Of a stretch of DNA of 58,560 nucleotides, positions 24,029 through 30,878 are shown one piece after another (position 1 is the stretch's first letter; every line of letters starts with the position of its first letter). The notes beneath the pieces were generated by a model that had not been told where the DNA came from, did not search any database, and worked only from the letters and a program-made list of their open reading frames with translations. Both the position numbers and the translations under genes were made by a program. The DNA is from a virus: positions 1 to 58,560 of the IMG/VR virus record IMGVR_UViG_3300009149_000037. One strand, given 5' to 3'.

Positions 24029-24513
24029 CATACTTCATTGGAATTGATCCAGGAAAATCAGGCGGTCTGGTTGCTCTTTCTTCTTCAGGGAAGATTGAGG
24101 AAGCCTCAGTGATGCCTTCAACTGAAACAGATATCGCAAATTGGTTTGGCGGTTACTCAAATCTTATCAACGGTCACAATTACGCTCTAATTGAAAAAGT
24201 TCATGCGATGCCAGGACAAGGTGTGACGAGCATGTTTACTTTTGGACGTAATTTTGGTTTTTTGAGGGCTTGTCTTTGCTGCAATGAAATACCTTTTAAT
24301 GAAATTCAACCAAGAGAATGGCAGAAAGCTTTTGGAATTCCTTCTAAGAAGAAAACTGAAAACAAGAGACAATTCAAAATCAGACTGCTAGAAAAAGCTC
24401 AACAACTGTTTCCAAGTTTTCCGCTTTGGAAAGAACCAAGGGCATTGGGTAGGCAACTTTCAATCTGTGATGCTTTGTTAATTGCAGAATTCTGTAGGAG
24501 GATTTATGGATGA
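24025..24513 (+). CDS. RuvC-like Holliday junction resolvase
   Basis: A 162-residue RNase H-fold protein. FIGIDPGKSGGLVAL carries the first catalytic aspartate, LIEKVHAMPGQG the second acidic residue, and SICDALLIAEFCRR the third. Q-rich QPREWQKAFGIP is typical of phage RuvC/RusA-like resolvases. It would cut branched DNA during recombination or before packaging. Start at ATG 24025, overlapping the previous stop. Confidence 0.8.
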   Translation: MTYFIGIDPGKSGGLVALSSSGKIEEASVMPSTETDIANWFGGYSNLINGHNYALIEKVHAMPGQGVTSMFTFGRNFGFLRACLCCNEIPFNEIQPREWQKAFGIPSKKKTENKRQFKIRLLEKAQQLFPSFPLWKEPRALGRQLSICDALLIAEFCRRIYG

Positions 24514-24632
24514 GCACTAACTCAAAAAACAAATGGAGAGTTTGTAGGAATTGTAGAAACAAATGGAAGTCTACTAAACAACAATGTCCAAATTGCGGAC
24601 GTAGAAACTCGTTTAGGATTCCAAAGAAATGA
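24510..24632 (+). CDS. Small zinc-ribbon protein, 40 aa
   Basis: ATG at 24510 overlaps the resolvase stop (ATGA). The product has VCRNCRNKWKSTKQQCPNCG: two CxxC pairs about 14 residues apart, a zinc ribbon, within a strongly basic peptide. It ends with an ATGA overlap to the next gene. The tight coupling and motif make it a real gene although it is short. It probably binds nucleic acid. Confidence 0.6.
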   Translation: MSTNSKNKWRVCRNCRNKWKSTKQQCPNCGRRNSFRIPKK

Positions 24633-24907
24633 AAGATTTAGCCTCTCAAATAGCCTCTATGGTTGAAGACAAACCTGATTCAACTCTCACGATTAGAGTT
24701 GTTAAAGATAGACTTAGAATGGACTTTGTAGTTCCTTGGGACAAAAAGGAATTAAGAAGAAGCTCAGAGATTGTCTTAAGTAATTTGTTTCGACATAGAT
24801 TCCCCTCGATTCAAGTAAGTAAGTTACTAAGAAAAACTGAACAAGACATTGATAAGATTTTACTTTCAGATCCAAATTATATTGAAAAATATATTGGAAA
24901 GGACTGA
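24629..24907 (+). CDS. Hypothetical protein, 92 aa
   Basis: Begins MKDLASQIASMVEDKPDSTL and then runs as a beta strand (TIRVVKDRLRMDFVV) and helices (SSEIVLSNLFRHRFP). No recognised domain. Lies within the early recombination/repair operon. Confidence 0.5.
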   Translation: MKDLASQIASMVEDKPDSTLTIRVVKDRLRMDFVVPWDKKELRRSSEIVLSNLFRHRFPSIQVSKLLRKTEQDIDKILLSDPNYIEKYIGKD

Positions 24908-24912
24908 GAGAA

Positions 24913-25101
24913 ATGAAAATTGTTCAAATAATTGTTTCGCATACTCTGAAGAGAAATGGAATTGACAAACATCGAAAATGTACTTTGACAATTCCAAAAG
25001 CTTTCTCTGATCAATATCCAAAGTCTCAACAATTCGTTGTTGAACAACATGGTTTGAATCTTCTTTATGTTCCTGTGGAAAACTTCAAGAGACAAACATG
25101 A
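24913..25101 (+). CDS. Hypothetical protein, 62 aa
   Basis: Begins MKIVQIIVSHTLKRNGIDKH and continues CTLTIPKAFSDQYPKSQQFV. It resembles a small AbrB-like swapped-hairpin fold in length and pattern, but the match is weak. It overlaps the start of the uracil-DNA glycosylase gene by four bases. Confidence 0.5.
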   Translation: MKIVQIIVSHTLKRNGIDKHRKCTLTIPKAFSDQYPKSQQFVVEQHGLNLLYVPVENFKRQT

Positions 25102-25646
25102 AAACGATAAACTGGAAACGACACAAAGAAAATTGGATGGATTGCGACAAATGCAGTCTTTGTGAACGTCGAAGCAAAGTAGTTTTGTTGAAAGGTAAAG
25201 TTCCTTGTGATGTTCTTTTCGTTGGAGAAGCTCCAGGAGTTGGAGAAGATACAATTGGAAAACCTTTTGTTGGTCCTGCTGGTTATCTATTAGACCAAAT
25301 GATTGAAGCTGCTGAACCACTAGAGATAAGACTTGCCTTCACAAATCTGGTTGCTTGCATTCCCAAAGATGAAGAGGGAATAAAGATGAAAAATCCACCA
25401 AAAGATGCAATCATGAAATGCTCTAAGAGACTTCAGGAAGTGGTCAAGCTTTGTAAGCCAACTCATGTTATTTGCGTTGGTAAGCTTTCTTCAAAATGGT
25501 GTCGTCAATTTATTGAAGGAGTTACCTTTGAGGATATCATTCATCCAGCCTCAATCCTCAGAGCAGACATTACTCAACAAGGATTAGCAATTCAGAGAAA
25601 TGAAACTCTGATGGGAAATCTCTTCAGAAGTCTGATTCCTTTTTGA
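25098..25646 (+). CDS. Uracil-DNA glycosylase, family 4 type
   Basis: A 182-residue protein. VLFVGEAPGVGED is the family 4/5 motif A (GEAPG), NLVACIP follows, and the uracil-binding motif is HPASILRA. Cysteines at 16, 19, plus those in NLVAC and KCSKR could hold the [4Fe-4S] cluster typical of family 4. Known members remove uracil from DNA. In a phage that may carry a modified thymine, the enzyme could protect against misincorporated dUMP, or attack host or rival DNA. Confidence 0.85.
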   Translation: MKTINWKRHKENWMDCDKCSLCERRSKVVLLKGKVPCDVLFVGEAPGVGEDTIGKPFVGPAGYLLDQMIEAAEPLEIRLAFTNLVACIPKDEEGIKMKNPPKDAIMKCSKRLQEVVKLCKPTHVICVGKLSSKWCRQFIEGVTFEDIIHPASILRADITQQGLAIQRNETLMGNLFRSLIPF

Positions 25647-25651
25647 GTCGC

Positions 25652-25678
25652 CTTTTATTTTCTGAGATACGTTATAAT
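25652..25678 (+). promoter_or_regulatory. Rightward promoter upstream of 25698
   Basis: TATAAT at 25673-25678 inside GATACGTTATAATTCG, with TTTTATTTTCTGA just upstream. It matches the promoter at 22821-22847 over most of its length, including the TACGT before TATAAT and CG after. It lies right after the glycosylase gene. Confidence 0.6.
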
Positions 25679-25697
25679 TCGCCTCAAAGGAAACGAG

Positions 25698-25892
25698 ATG
25701 AAAAAAGAAGAACCTCAAGAGTCTGAAGAAGAAAAAGAAGAGAGACTTGATAAACTGAGAATGGAAGCAAGGGACTATGAACTATTTAGATGGAAGTGTC
25801 CAAAATGTGGAAGCGTCCATCAATTCAAAGCCAATCAATGCTTTAACCGATCCTGCCTCTACAAAGGTAAACTCAAAAAGGTGAAACGATGA
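25698..25892 (+). CDS. Small zinc-ribbon protein, 64 aa
   Basis: A highly charged N-terminus (KKEEPQESEEEKEERLDKL) is followed by WKCPKCGSVHQFKANQC and then a further Cys (FNRSCLYKG), giving C-x2-C...C-x5-C for a zinc ribbon. First gene of the transcript from the 25.67 kb promoter. Coupled to the next gene by a four-base overlap. Confidence 0.55.
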   Translation: MKKEEPQESEEEKEERLDKLRMEARDYELFRWKCPKCGSVHQFKANQCFNRSCLYKGKLKKVKR

Positions 25893-26053
25893 TAAGTGAA
25901 GAAATCATTTTGCAACGCGATCGTGTAGAGTGTTTCATCAATGAACTGCAACAAATAATTGAGTTGAGTTCAGTCTACGAAATAAAGCTAAGATTTACTG
26001 AAGCTCAAATTGTGATTGTTCCGTTACATTCCCCAATTGTGGTGAAGCGATGA
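25889..26053 (+). CDS. Hypothetical protein, 54 aa
   Basis: ATG at 25889 overlaps the previous stop (ACGATGATA context shared with the next two genes). The product MISEEIILQRDRVECFINEL then QQIIELSSVYE and a C-terminal beta part (AQIVIVPLHSPIVV) is plausible as a small folded protein. No family recognised. Confidence 0.5.
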   Translation: MISEEIILQRDRVECFINELQQIIELSSVYEIKLRFTEAQIVIVPLHSPIVVKR

Positions 26054-26265
26054 TTGAACAAATTTATTGTTACACTTTTGAAGGAACAGGGGCTGTAACA
26101 AAATCAACTATCATCATTCTTGAAACACAAGAATATCATGCTTTGAGAAACGCTAAAGCATGGGCCTATAAAAATGGTCTTGACCCTGAATCTCTTAAGA
26201 GGGTTTGCTGTAAACCAATTGAGATAGGGTTAGTCGTTTATGCTCACGATGGAAATGATTGTTAA
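26050..26265 (+). CDS. Hypothetical protein, 71 aa
   Basis: Begins MIEQIYCYTFEGTGAVTKST. Includes a helix with LRNAKAWAYKNGLDPES and ends in HDGNDC. The start overlaps the previous stop (GCGATGATT). No known domain. Confidence 0.5.
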   Translation: MIEQIYCYTFEGTGAVTKSTIIILETQEYHALRNAKAWAYKNGLDPESLKRVCCKPIEIGLVVYAHDGNDC

Positions 26266-26288
26266 CCAGTAACTAAAAAGGTAAAACG

Positions 26289-26492
26289 ATGATTTCTGAA
26301 AATGAACCTTTTGACTTGTCCAAATATAGACAATTGCAAGTTGGTGAATTCATTGACGTGGGTGATATTTGGAGTAGAACAACAAAGCCATTTCGATGGG
26401 AAGAAATTAATAACTCAACTGTTGCGTCTGGAGTTAAGTTACTAGGTTTAATGTGGCTTGACAGTTACCCATTAGTTTTTCGAAAAAAGTAA
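26289..26492 (+). CDS. Hypothetical protein, 67 aa
   Basis: Begins MISENEPFDLSKYRQLQVGE and has an aromatic-rich middle (DVGDIWSRTTKPFRWEEI). Leader AAAAAGGTAAAACG, similar to that of the gene at 25889. No recognised family; fourth in a run of tiny early genes. Confidence 0.5.
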   Translation: MISENEPFDLSKYRQLQVGEFIDVGDIWSRTTKPFRWEEINNSTVASGVKLLGLMWLDSYPLVFRKK

Positions 26493-26496
26493 AACG

Positions 26497-27609
26497 ATGA
26501 AAAAGAAATCAGCAACTTCAAAACTGAAAAAGATCAAAGTTGAGAAAAGGGAACCAGTTTGGAAAGGTCCAATTGAAGAAGGTGTTACTCAAAGTTTGTT
26601 GAGTATGTTTTTGACTTGCCGAGAACGATTCAGACTGAGGGTGGTTGAAGGCTTGCGAGTGGTAGAGGGATTTTCCAAAGCTCTTGAATATGGAAACATG
26701 TGGCATCTCTGCGAAGAGAATCATGCTCACGGAATTGATTGGGAGAAGCCTCTCAAAGAGTATGCTCAAAAACTGGTTGGTCTGTATCAAGGTCAACAAG
26801 AGGAAGTCAGCAAGTGGTATTCAATCTGCAAGATGCAATTTCCCCATTATGTGAAATACTGGAAGCAACATCCAGACGTTAAGAAGCGAACGCCAGTCTT
26901 GTCTGAGGAAGTCTTTTGCGTGCCTTATGTTCTTCCTTCAGGGAGAGTAGTGAAGCTGAAGGGTAAATGGGACAGTGTTGATATCGTTGGTAAGGGAAGA
27001 AATCGACAACTCTGGCTCCAAGAGAATAAATCCAAAGGAACCGTTGACGAAGAAAATATGGAACTGCAATTGGCCTTCGATCCTCAAACGATGATTTATG
27101 TCGTGGCTCTTGAAGCAGCGATCAAATGCGGTCAAGTAAAATCTCCAGAAGAAAAGATTACTGGCGTACGTTATAATGTCGTGCGGAGACCACTGAGTAG
27201 CGGGAAAGGTTGTATCAGACAACACAAACCGACGAAAAGTAATCCTGCTGGAGAAAGCCTTGAGAGTTTCTATGATAGGCTGGAGCAATATATCGTTGAC
27301 GAGCCAGAACACTATTTCAAACGATGGAACGTAGAACTCTCTCAAACAGACATTGATAAGTTCAAAACTCAATTTTTCAATCCAATTTTGGAACAACTCT
27401 GCGATTGGTGGGAGTTCATCGCCGTAGAGCCTTTCAATCCTTGGACTAAACGAATGGGACATGCTCAAGGAATTCATTGGAGACATCCTTATGGAATGTA
27501 CAATCCAGTGAATGAAGGAAGAGACCAATACAGTGAGTTTTTGAAGAATGGAAACGAAACAGGATTGACTAGAATTCCAGAACTGTTCCCCGAACTGAAA
27601 GAAGAATAA
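26497..27609 (+). CDS. RecB/Cas4-like PD-(D/E)XK nuclease
   Basis: A 370-residue protein. TQSLLSMFLTCRERFRLRVV is a Cas4/RecB-type N-terminal start, with H-containing helix YGNMWHLCEEN. The catalytic core appears as VKLKGKWDSVDIV (D) and LWLQENKSKG (E-x-K), followed by QTMIYVVAL (Q-xxx-Y). It would be an exonuclease in recombination or DNA degradation. The N-terminus (SKLKKIKVEK) is a variant of the LKNVKLK peptide. A TATAAT word at 27172 lies inside the frame and is probably incidental. Confidence 0.8.
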   Translation: MKKKSATSKLKKIKVEKREPVWKGPIEEGVTQSLLSMFLTCRERFRLRVVEGLRVVEGFSKALEYGNMWHLCEENHAHGIDWEKPLKEYAQKLVGLYQGQQEEVSKWYSICKMQFPHYVKYWKQHPDVKKRTPVLSEEVFCVPYVLPSGRVVKLKGKWDSVDIVGKGRNRQLWLQENKSKGTVDEENMELQLAFDPQTMIYVVALEAAIKCGQVKSPEEKITGVRYNVVRRPLSSGKGCIRQHKPTKSNPAGESLESFYDRLEQYIVDEPEHYFKRWNVELSQTDIDKFKTQFFNPILEQLCDWWEFIAVEPFNPWTKRMGHAQGIHWRHPYGMYNPVNEGRDQYSEFLKNGNETGLTRIPELFPELKEE

Positions 27610-27854
27610 TGCAAAAGACTGGACTAACTATGGATGAGGCTAAAGACCTCATAAAAGAGCCTACTCTAAGAGGGGAAAGCTCTTGTGGTACTTGTGGATT
27701 TTTTAGAAAAGGTCATTACTACTCAGACAGTACAAAAAACTTTGCAGATTTTGTGTTTGATAGTAGTCTTGGAAATTGTTGTAGATTTCCTGAAACTGCT
27801 CTAAAAACAAAGACCCATTGGTGCGGAGAATTTTCATTAGAGGACAAAAAATAA
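27609..27854 (+). CDS. Small cysteine-rich protein, 81 aa
   Basis: The pattern SCGTCGFFRKG, GNCCRFPE and HWCGEF (C-x2-C ... C-C ... C) matches a family of small proteins in phages and bacteria proposed to bind a metal or Fe-S site. The start codon overlaps the nuclease stop by one base. A tRNA-like gene begins nine bases after the stop. Confidence 0.55.
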   Translation: MQKTGLTMDEAKDLIKEPTLRGESSCGTCGFFRKGHYYSDSTKNFADFVFDSSLGNCCRFPETALKTKTHWCGEFSLEDKK

Positions 27855-27862
27855 TCTCAATA

Positions 27863-28038
27863 GGCAAGGTGGCGAAATGGTAGATGCTGATGACATAGAA
27901 GACTTATGAAGGTGTGCTATGTCCCCGAGAACAGTGAATAAACGCGAGTGACAAGAGGGTCTGGAAGGTCACTGGTTTTGATCCAGCAGCACTGTCGCGA
28001 ATTAGTAAGTCATGCAGGTTCGAATCCTGCCCTTGCCA
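27863..28038 (+). tRNA. tRNA-like gene with about 100 extra bases, anticodon unresolved
   Basis: GGCAAGG (27863-27869) pairs perfectly with CCTTGCC (28031-28037). A tRNA D arm of leucine type follows (GGCGAAATGGTAGATGC) and a canonical T arm precedes the 3' end (GCAGG-TTCGAAT-CCTGC). The spacing is 176 bases, not about 75-90. Inside are further stems: GACATAG/CTATGTC (27890-27933 region), GTGAC/GTCAC, ACAGTG/CACTGT, and a CTGG-TTTTGAT-CCAG hairpin whose loop equals a tRNA-Gln(UUG) anticodon loop. No single cloverleaf fits. It is either an interrupted tRNA or a larger structured RNA with tRNA ends. Confidence 0.55.
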
Positions 28039-28073
28039 TTTTACAAATCCCTGAAACTGACTGGAGAAATCTG

Positions 28074-28931
28074 ATGGCCGTTGTTACGAAGCAGAAACGA
28101 AAAGGCGTTAAGAAACTCACTGGAGATATCTTCGATCAAATTCAACCAATTGAGTTTGACGATTACTTGAAGATGAATCTTTATGGGAAAAGTGGAACAG
28201 GAAAAACTTCTTTGTGGAGCAGTTTTCCTGGACCAATTCTTGGAATCATTACTTCTGGCTCAAACAAATCTGGTGAGTTGAGAAGTATTTCAAAAGCAAC
28301 AATCAAGAAAAACAGAATTGAACAGTTCCCTCTTCAAGACCCAGACCAGATTCGGGAAATTGTTAAAGCCCAAAGAGACTCTGGACGATTCAAAACTCTA
28401 GTCGTGGATCATATCTCCTCGCTTCAGGATCAAGTGTTAAAGAGTGTTTTGGGACTGGATGAAGCTCCTACTCAACTCTCATGGGGATTGGCAACTCAAC
28501 AGCAATATGGAACGCTGGCTCATCGCATGAAGGATTACATGCGAGACCTTCTTGGATTGGAAAACTGCAACATTGTTTTCGTAGCTCAAGAAAGAGTCTT
28601 TGAACCTAACAATGAAGATTCTGAATTAGATTTGCTACCTTATGTGGCTTCTGCGGTGAGTCCTTCAATTGTTGGATGGCTCAATCCTGCGGTAGACTAC
28701 ATCTGTGAGACGTTTATCCAAGCAAAAACGGCAGAGAAAACGATTAAGGTTGCTGGAAAAACGAAGACTAAAACTATTCGCCTGTCTGGAGTAGAATACT
28801 GCCTGCGAACTGGACCTTCAGAAGTCTACACTACAAAATTCAGAAAGCCTCACGACAGTGGAATTGATCTTCCAGAATACATTGTTGATCCAACATATGA
28901 TAAAATCATGAAACTCATTCAAGGAGAATAG
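28074..28931 (+). CDS. RecA-like P-loop ATPase (Sak4-type recombination protein)
   Basis: A 285-residue protein. NLYGKSGTGKTSLWSSF is a Walker A motif, FKTLVVDHISSL a Walker B, and NIVFVAQERV the sensor region, in the compact arrangement of Sak4-like phage ATPases used in single-strand annealing. The start at 28074 follows GACTGGAGAAATCTG; the frame continuing back to 27948 overlaps the tRNA-like gene and is rejected. Flanked by a RecB-like nuclease and an ssDNA-binding-like protein, it fits a phage recombination/replication set. Confidence 0.75.
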   Translation: MAVVTKQKRKGVKKLTGDIFDQIQPIEFDDYLKMNLYGKSGTGKTSLWSSFPGPILGIITSGSNKSGELRSISKATIKKNRIEQFPLQDPDQIREIVKAQRDSGRFKTLVVDHISSLQDQVLKSVLGLDEAPTQLSWGLATQQQYGTLAHRMKDYMRDLLGLENCNIVFVAQERVFEPNNEDSELDLLPYVASAVSPSIVGWLNPAVDYICETFIQAKTAEKTIKVAGKTKTKTIRLSGVEYCLRTGPSEVYTTKFRKPHDSGIDLPEYIVDPTYDKIMKLIQGE

Positions 28932-28932
28932 A

Positions 28933-29103
28933 ATGGCGACTACACAGAAACAGGACATTGATTTCATTGATACGGTGATTCCAAGCGACCTGCTTGAACA
29001 GGCAATCGACTGGATCGCGGCAAACATGGCCCCGGAAGAGGTATTCCCTGATTCCAAGTTGGAACAGTGGGCGGAAGAAGCTGGGCACATTCAAGGAGAA
29101 TAA
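28933..29103 (+). CDS. Small GC-rich protein of foreign look, 56 aa
   Basis: ATG at 28933 behind AAGGAGAATAGA. The product (MATTQKQDIDFIDTVIPSD, then IDWIAANMAPEEVFPDSKL) resembles small proteins with DWIxxNLxPxDVF that I recall mainly from Planctomycetota. Its base composition is richer in GC than its neighbours. CATTCAAGGAGAATA occurs at both its ends (28916-28930, 29088-29102), suggesting it came in as a module. Confidence 0.6.
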   Translation: MATTQKQDIDFIDTVIPSDLLEQAIDWIAANMAPEEVFPDSKLEQWAEEAGHIQGE

Positions 29104-29104
29104 A

Positions 29105-29287
29105 ATGCTTTGTCTGACACGGAGGCTAAAAGAAGCAATCATGATTAACGACAACATTGAAATCGTTGTTTTGGAAACAAGAGAAGATCGTGTAATGATT
29201 GGAATTCAAGCACCAAAAGAAATGAAGATTTATAGAAAGGAGATTTGGCTCAAAAGAAAATCCGCTGAGAAAGATTCTACAGAGTAG
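29105..29287 (+). CDS. csrA: CsrA, carbon storage regulator (phage-encoded)
   Basis: A 60-residue protein that matches CsrA along most of its length: MLCLTRRLKEAIMINDNIEI, then VMIGIQAPKEMKIYRKEIW, the second RNA-binding strand with its conserved arginine. CsrA dimers bind GGA motifs in mRNA leaders, usually blocking ribosomes. The gene's own leader, CATTCAAGGAGAATAAA, has CAAGGA overlapping the ribosome-binding site, so autoregulation is likely. The frame reaching back to 28994 is an overlap with the previous gene and is rejected. Confidence 0.88.
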   Translation: MLCLTRRLKEAIMINDNIEIVVLETREDRVMIGIQAPKEMKIYRKEIWLKRKSAEKDSTE

Positions 29288-29332
29288 CTGGGTTGATCAA
29301 CCAAAATTGTTTTTGTTCAAAAGGAATTAAGA

Positions 29333-30223
29333 ATGGCTAAGAAGAAACAGAAAAGTGCGTTGGCTGGAGTGTCCGTTAAAGCGATCAAAAAAGCTGCAAA
29401 GGAACCAACGAAAGCAACAGGACAGATTCCTGGAGGTATTTCCAAGGGAGTCGCTCAACTGAAGAGTTGCTATTTTGCTCTGTACGAGAACGGAGTGAAT
29501 AAGGGCAAACCTTATTTCAGAGCATCAGGCGTTGTGGTTGCTGGTAATCATGCAACACGAAATGTGATTGGCTTGACGACGTCAATCATGGAACCAATTT
29601 GTGATACAACAACGAGGGCAGGAAAAACGACGACTGAAGATGAGCATATCTCCAGCATCATGAATACGCTTCGACTGCTTGGAGCAGATACAGAAGATGT
29701 TGACGATGTTTCCAATCTTGAAGAGCTTGCTGCCGATCTGGTAGAAGCTGCTCCTCACTTCTCGTTTTCAACTTCACAATCAGAGCCTACTACAGAATTT
29801 CCTGATCCAAGGGTTTGGGAAAATTGGTATGGAGCAGTCGATGATTTTGAAGCGGACGCTGGAGACGATGGAGTAGATGAAACTCCAGAAGACACTGATG
29901 AAGAGGAAGACGACGAAGAGGAAACTGAAACTGAAGATGATGATGATGATGATGAGGAAGAAGAGACGGCAGAAGCTGAAGAAGAAGAGGATGACGACGA
30001 TGACGAAGAAGAAGACGATGATGAAGAAGAGGAAGAGGAAACTGAAAAAGTTGAGCCACCGGAAAAAGGTGACGTGTATCTTTACAAACCACCAAAGAAG
30101 AAAAAGAAGATTGAGGTGGAAGTCACAGCAGTCTTTCCCGGCAAACAAACTTGTAATGTAAAAAGTGTTGATGATGGAAAGGTTATCAAGAGTATTTCAT
30201 GGGATGCTCTTGAAACAGAATAG
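29333..30223 (+). CDS. ssDNA-binding-like protein with acidic tail and SH3-like C-terminus
   Basis: A 296-residue protein. Basic start (MAKKKQKSALAGVSVKAIKK); a folded domain at about 35-160 (LYENGVNKGKPYFRASGVVV, GLTTSIMEPICD) that fits an OB-type phage single-strand DNA-binding or annealing-partner protein; a run of about 65 mostly Asp/Glu residues; and a C-terminal beta domain (GDVYLYKPP..., VEVTAVFPGKQTCNVKSV) similar in layout to that at the end of the ParB-like protein. The acidic run works in SSBs to recruit partners. Identity rests on pattern and position only. Confidence 0.55.
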   Translation: MAKKKQKSALAGVSVKAIKKAAKEPTKATGQIPGGISKGVAQLKSCYFALYENGVNKGKPYFRASGVVVAGNHATRNVIGLTTSIMEPICDTTTRAGKTTTEDEHISSIMNTLRLLGADTEDVDDVSNLEELAADLVEAAPHFSFSTSQSEPTTEFPDPRVWENWYGAVDDFEADAGDDGVDETPEDTDEEEDDEEETETEDDDDDDEEEETAEAEEEEDDDDDEEEDDDEEEEEETEKVEPPEKGDVYLYKPPKKKKKIEVEVTAVFPGKQTCNVKSVDDGKVIKSISWDALETE

Positions 30224-30234
30224 TTGAGGGGAGA

Positions 30235-30280
30235 GAGGCAGGAGAGTTCATGGAAGTTTAATATCTCCTGCCTCTTTTTA
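30235..30280 (+). terminator. Rho-independent terminator after the SSB-like gene
   Basis: GAGGCAGGAGA (30235-30245) and TCTCCTGCCTC (30264-30274) form an 11-bp stem followed by TTTTTA. It lies twelve bases after the stop and ends just before a tRNA gene, so it probably limits readthrough of the early operon. Confidence 0.82.
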
Positions 30281-30281
30281 T

Positions 30282-30354
30282 GGTCCTGTAGTTCAATTGG
30301 GAGAACAGCGGGGTGCATCCCGGACGAATGCTGGTTCGAATCCAGCCAGGACCA
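30282..30354 (+). tRNA. tRNA, anticodon probably GCA (Cys), imperfect anticodon stem
   Basis: Acceptor GGTCCTG/CAGGACC, D arm GTTC-AATTGGGA-GAAC, variable loop CGAAT and T arm GCTGG-TTCGAAT-CCAGC are all standard. With T33 at 30314 the anticodon is GCA. The anticodon stem, however, has two mismatches (G29:G41 and G27:A43). An alternative four-pair stem with a six-base loop would not give a normal tRNA. No CCA is encoded beyond the discriminator A. Confidence 0.65.
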
Positions 30355-30433
30355 ATGTTATATTCGGCATGGACAAGGCCGATAACTTGATGCCTCTGAC
30401 TTAACCAGTCCCGTTTCCTTATTGGCATCTCAA

Positions 30434-30466
30434 AATGAGTGGGTGAAGCTCATTTCTTTTCTTTAA
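30434..30466 (+). terminator. Weak hairpin with T-rich tail
   Basis: AATGAG (30434-30439) pairs with CTCATT (30449-30454), followed by TTCTTTTCTTT. The six-pair AT-rich stem makes it a weak terminator or a leader hairpin for the membrane-protein gene that starts at 30476. The stretch 30355-30433 upstream has only a small TCGGC/GCCGA hairpin and no gene. Confidence 0.4.
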
Positions 30467-30475
30467 GGATTCAAC

Positions 30476-30706
30476 ATGAATAGAAAACAGGCTGTTTGTT
30501 TGTTCTGTATATTGTGGGTTGTAATCCCTCTTTTGATTATTGAAATTTCCGCAGCTTCAAAAATGATTGAGAGATACTATGTAACCTCTGTAGGAATAGA
30601 GGATTGGTGTTTACTGATTTTAGCAATGACATTTTTTGTTTTCTTGAATGTCTGCTTGATTGGCACTTCCATCGCCCTTTACTTAACTTTTTCTTCAGGG
30701 AAATAA
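30476..30706 (+). CDS. Two-helix membrane protein, 76 aa
   Basis: Basic start (MNRKQ), then a hydrophobic helix (AVCLFCILWVVIPLLIIEIS), a polar loop (KMIERYYVTSVGIEDW), and a second long hydrophobic stretch (LLILAMTFFVFLNVCLIGTS). This topology suits a holin or a superinfection-exclusion protein. Its C-terminal bases contain TTCTTCAGGGA (30690-30701). Confidence 0.5.
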   Translation: MNRKQAVCLFCILWVVIPLLIIEISAASKMIERYYVTSVGIEDWCLLILAMTFFVFLNVCLIGTSIALYLTFSSGK

Positions 30707-30707
30707 T

Positions 30708-30878
30708 GTGAAGAAGAAATATCCATACAAACGAAAAGTGAATTACGTTTGCGTTGCTTGTTCTGATACAGGCTTGAATTCAAAAGGTGGAGTTTGCTAT
30801 GCCTGCCAGAAAAGAGATCAAGGGAAAAGAATCGAAGCTAAGCAAGACGCTCAAAAACATAAAAATAAAAAGAAGTGA
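30708..30878 (+). CDS. Small zinc-ribbon protein, 56 aa, overlapping the next gene
   Basis: GTG start at 30708, directly after TTCTTCAGGGAAATAAT. The product has YVCVACSDTGLNSKGGVCYACQ: two CxxC pairs framing GxGxxSKGG, a recurrent phage zinc-ribbon. A basic tail follows. The last 80 bases are also coding in another frame for the HNH-like protein that starts at 30799. Confidence 0.55.
   Translation: MKKKYPYKRKVNYVCVACSDTGLNSKGGVCYACQKRDQGKRIEAKQDAQKHKNKKK

Noticed and set aside
27172-27177. TATAAT with TACGT before it, like the early promoters
   Set aside because: It lies inside the RecB-like nuclease gene, has no matching upstream box and no gene start follows; it encodes ordinary residues (RYNVV).
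27863-28038. tmRNA or group I intron-containing tRNA
   Set aside because: The element is too short for a tmRNA with tag frame and pseudoknots, and the insertion lacks the conserved group I core (P4-P7) and length.
29780-30161. Long open frames on both strands across the acidic run of the SSB-like gene
   Set aside because: They are shadows of GAT/GAA/GAG repeats in the real frame, giving low-complexity F/L/I or K/M/T products without start sites.
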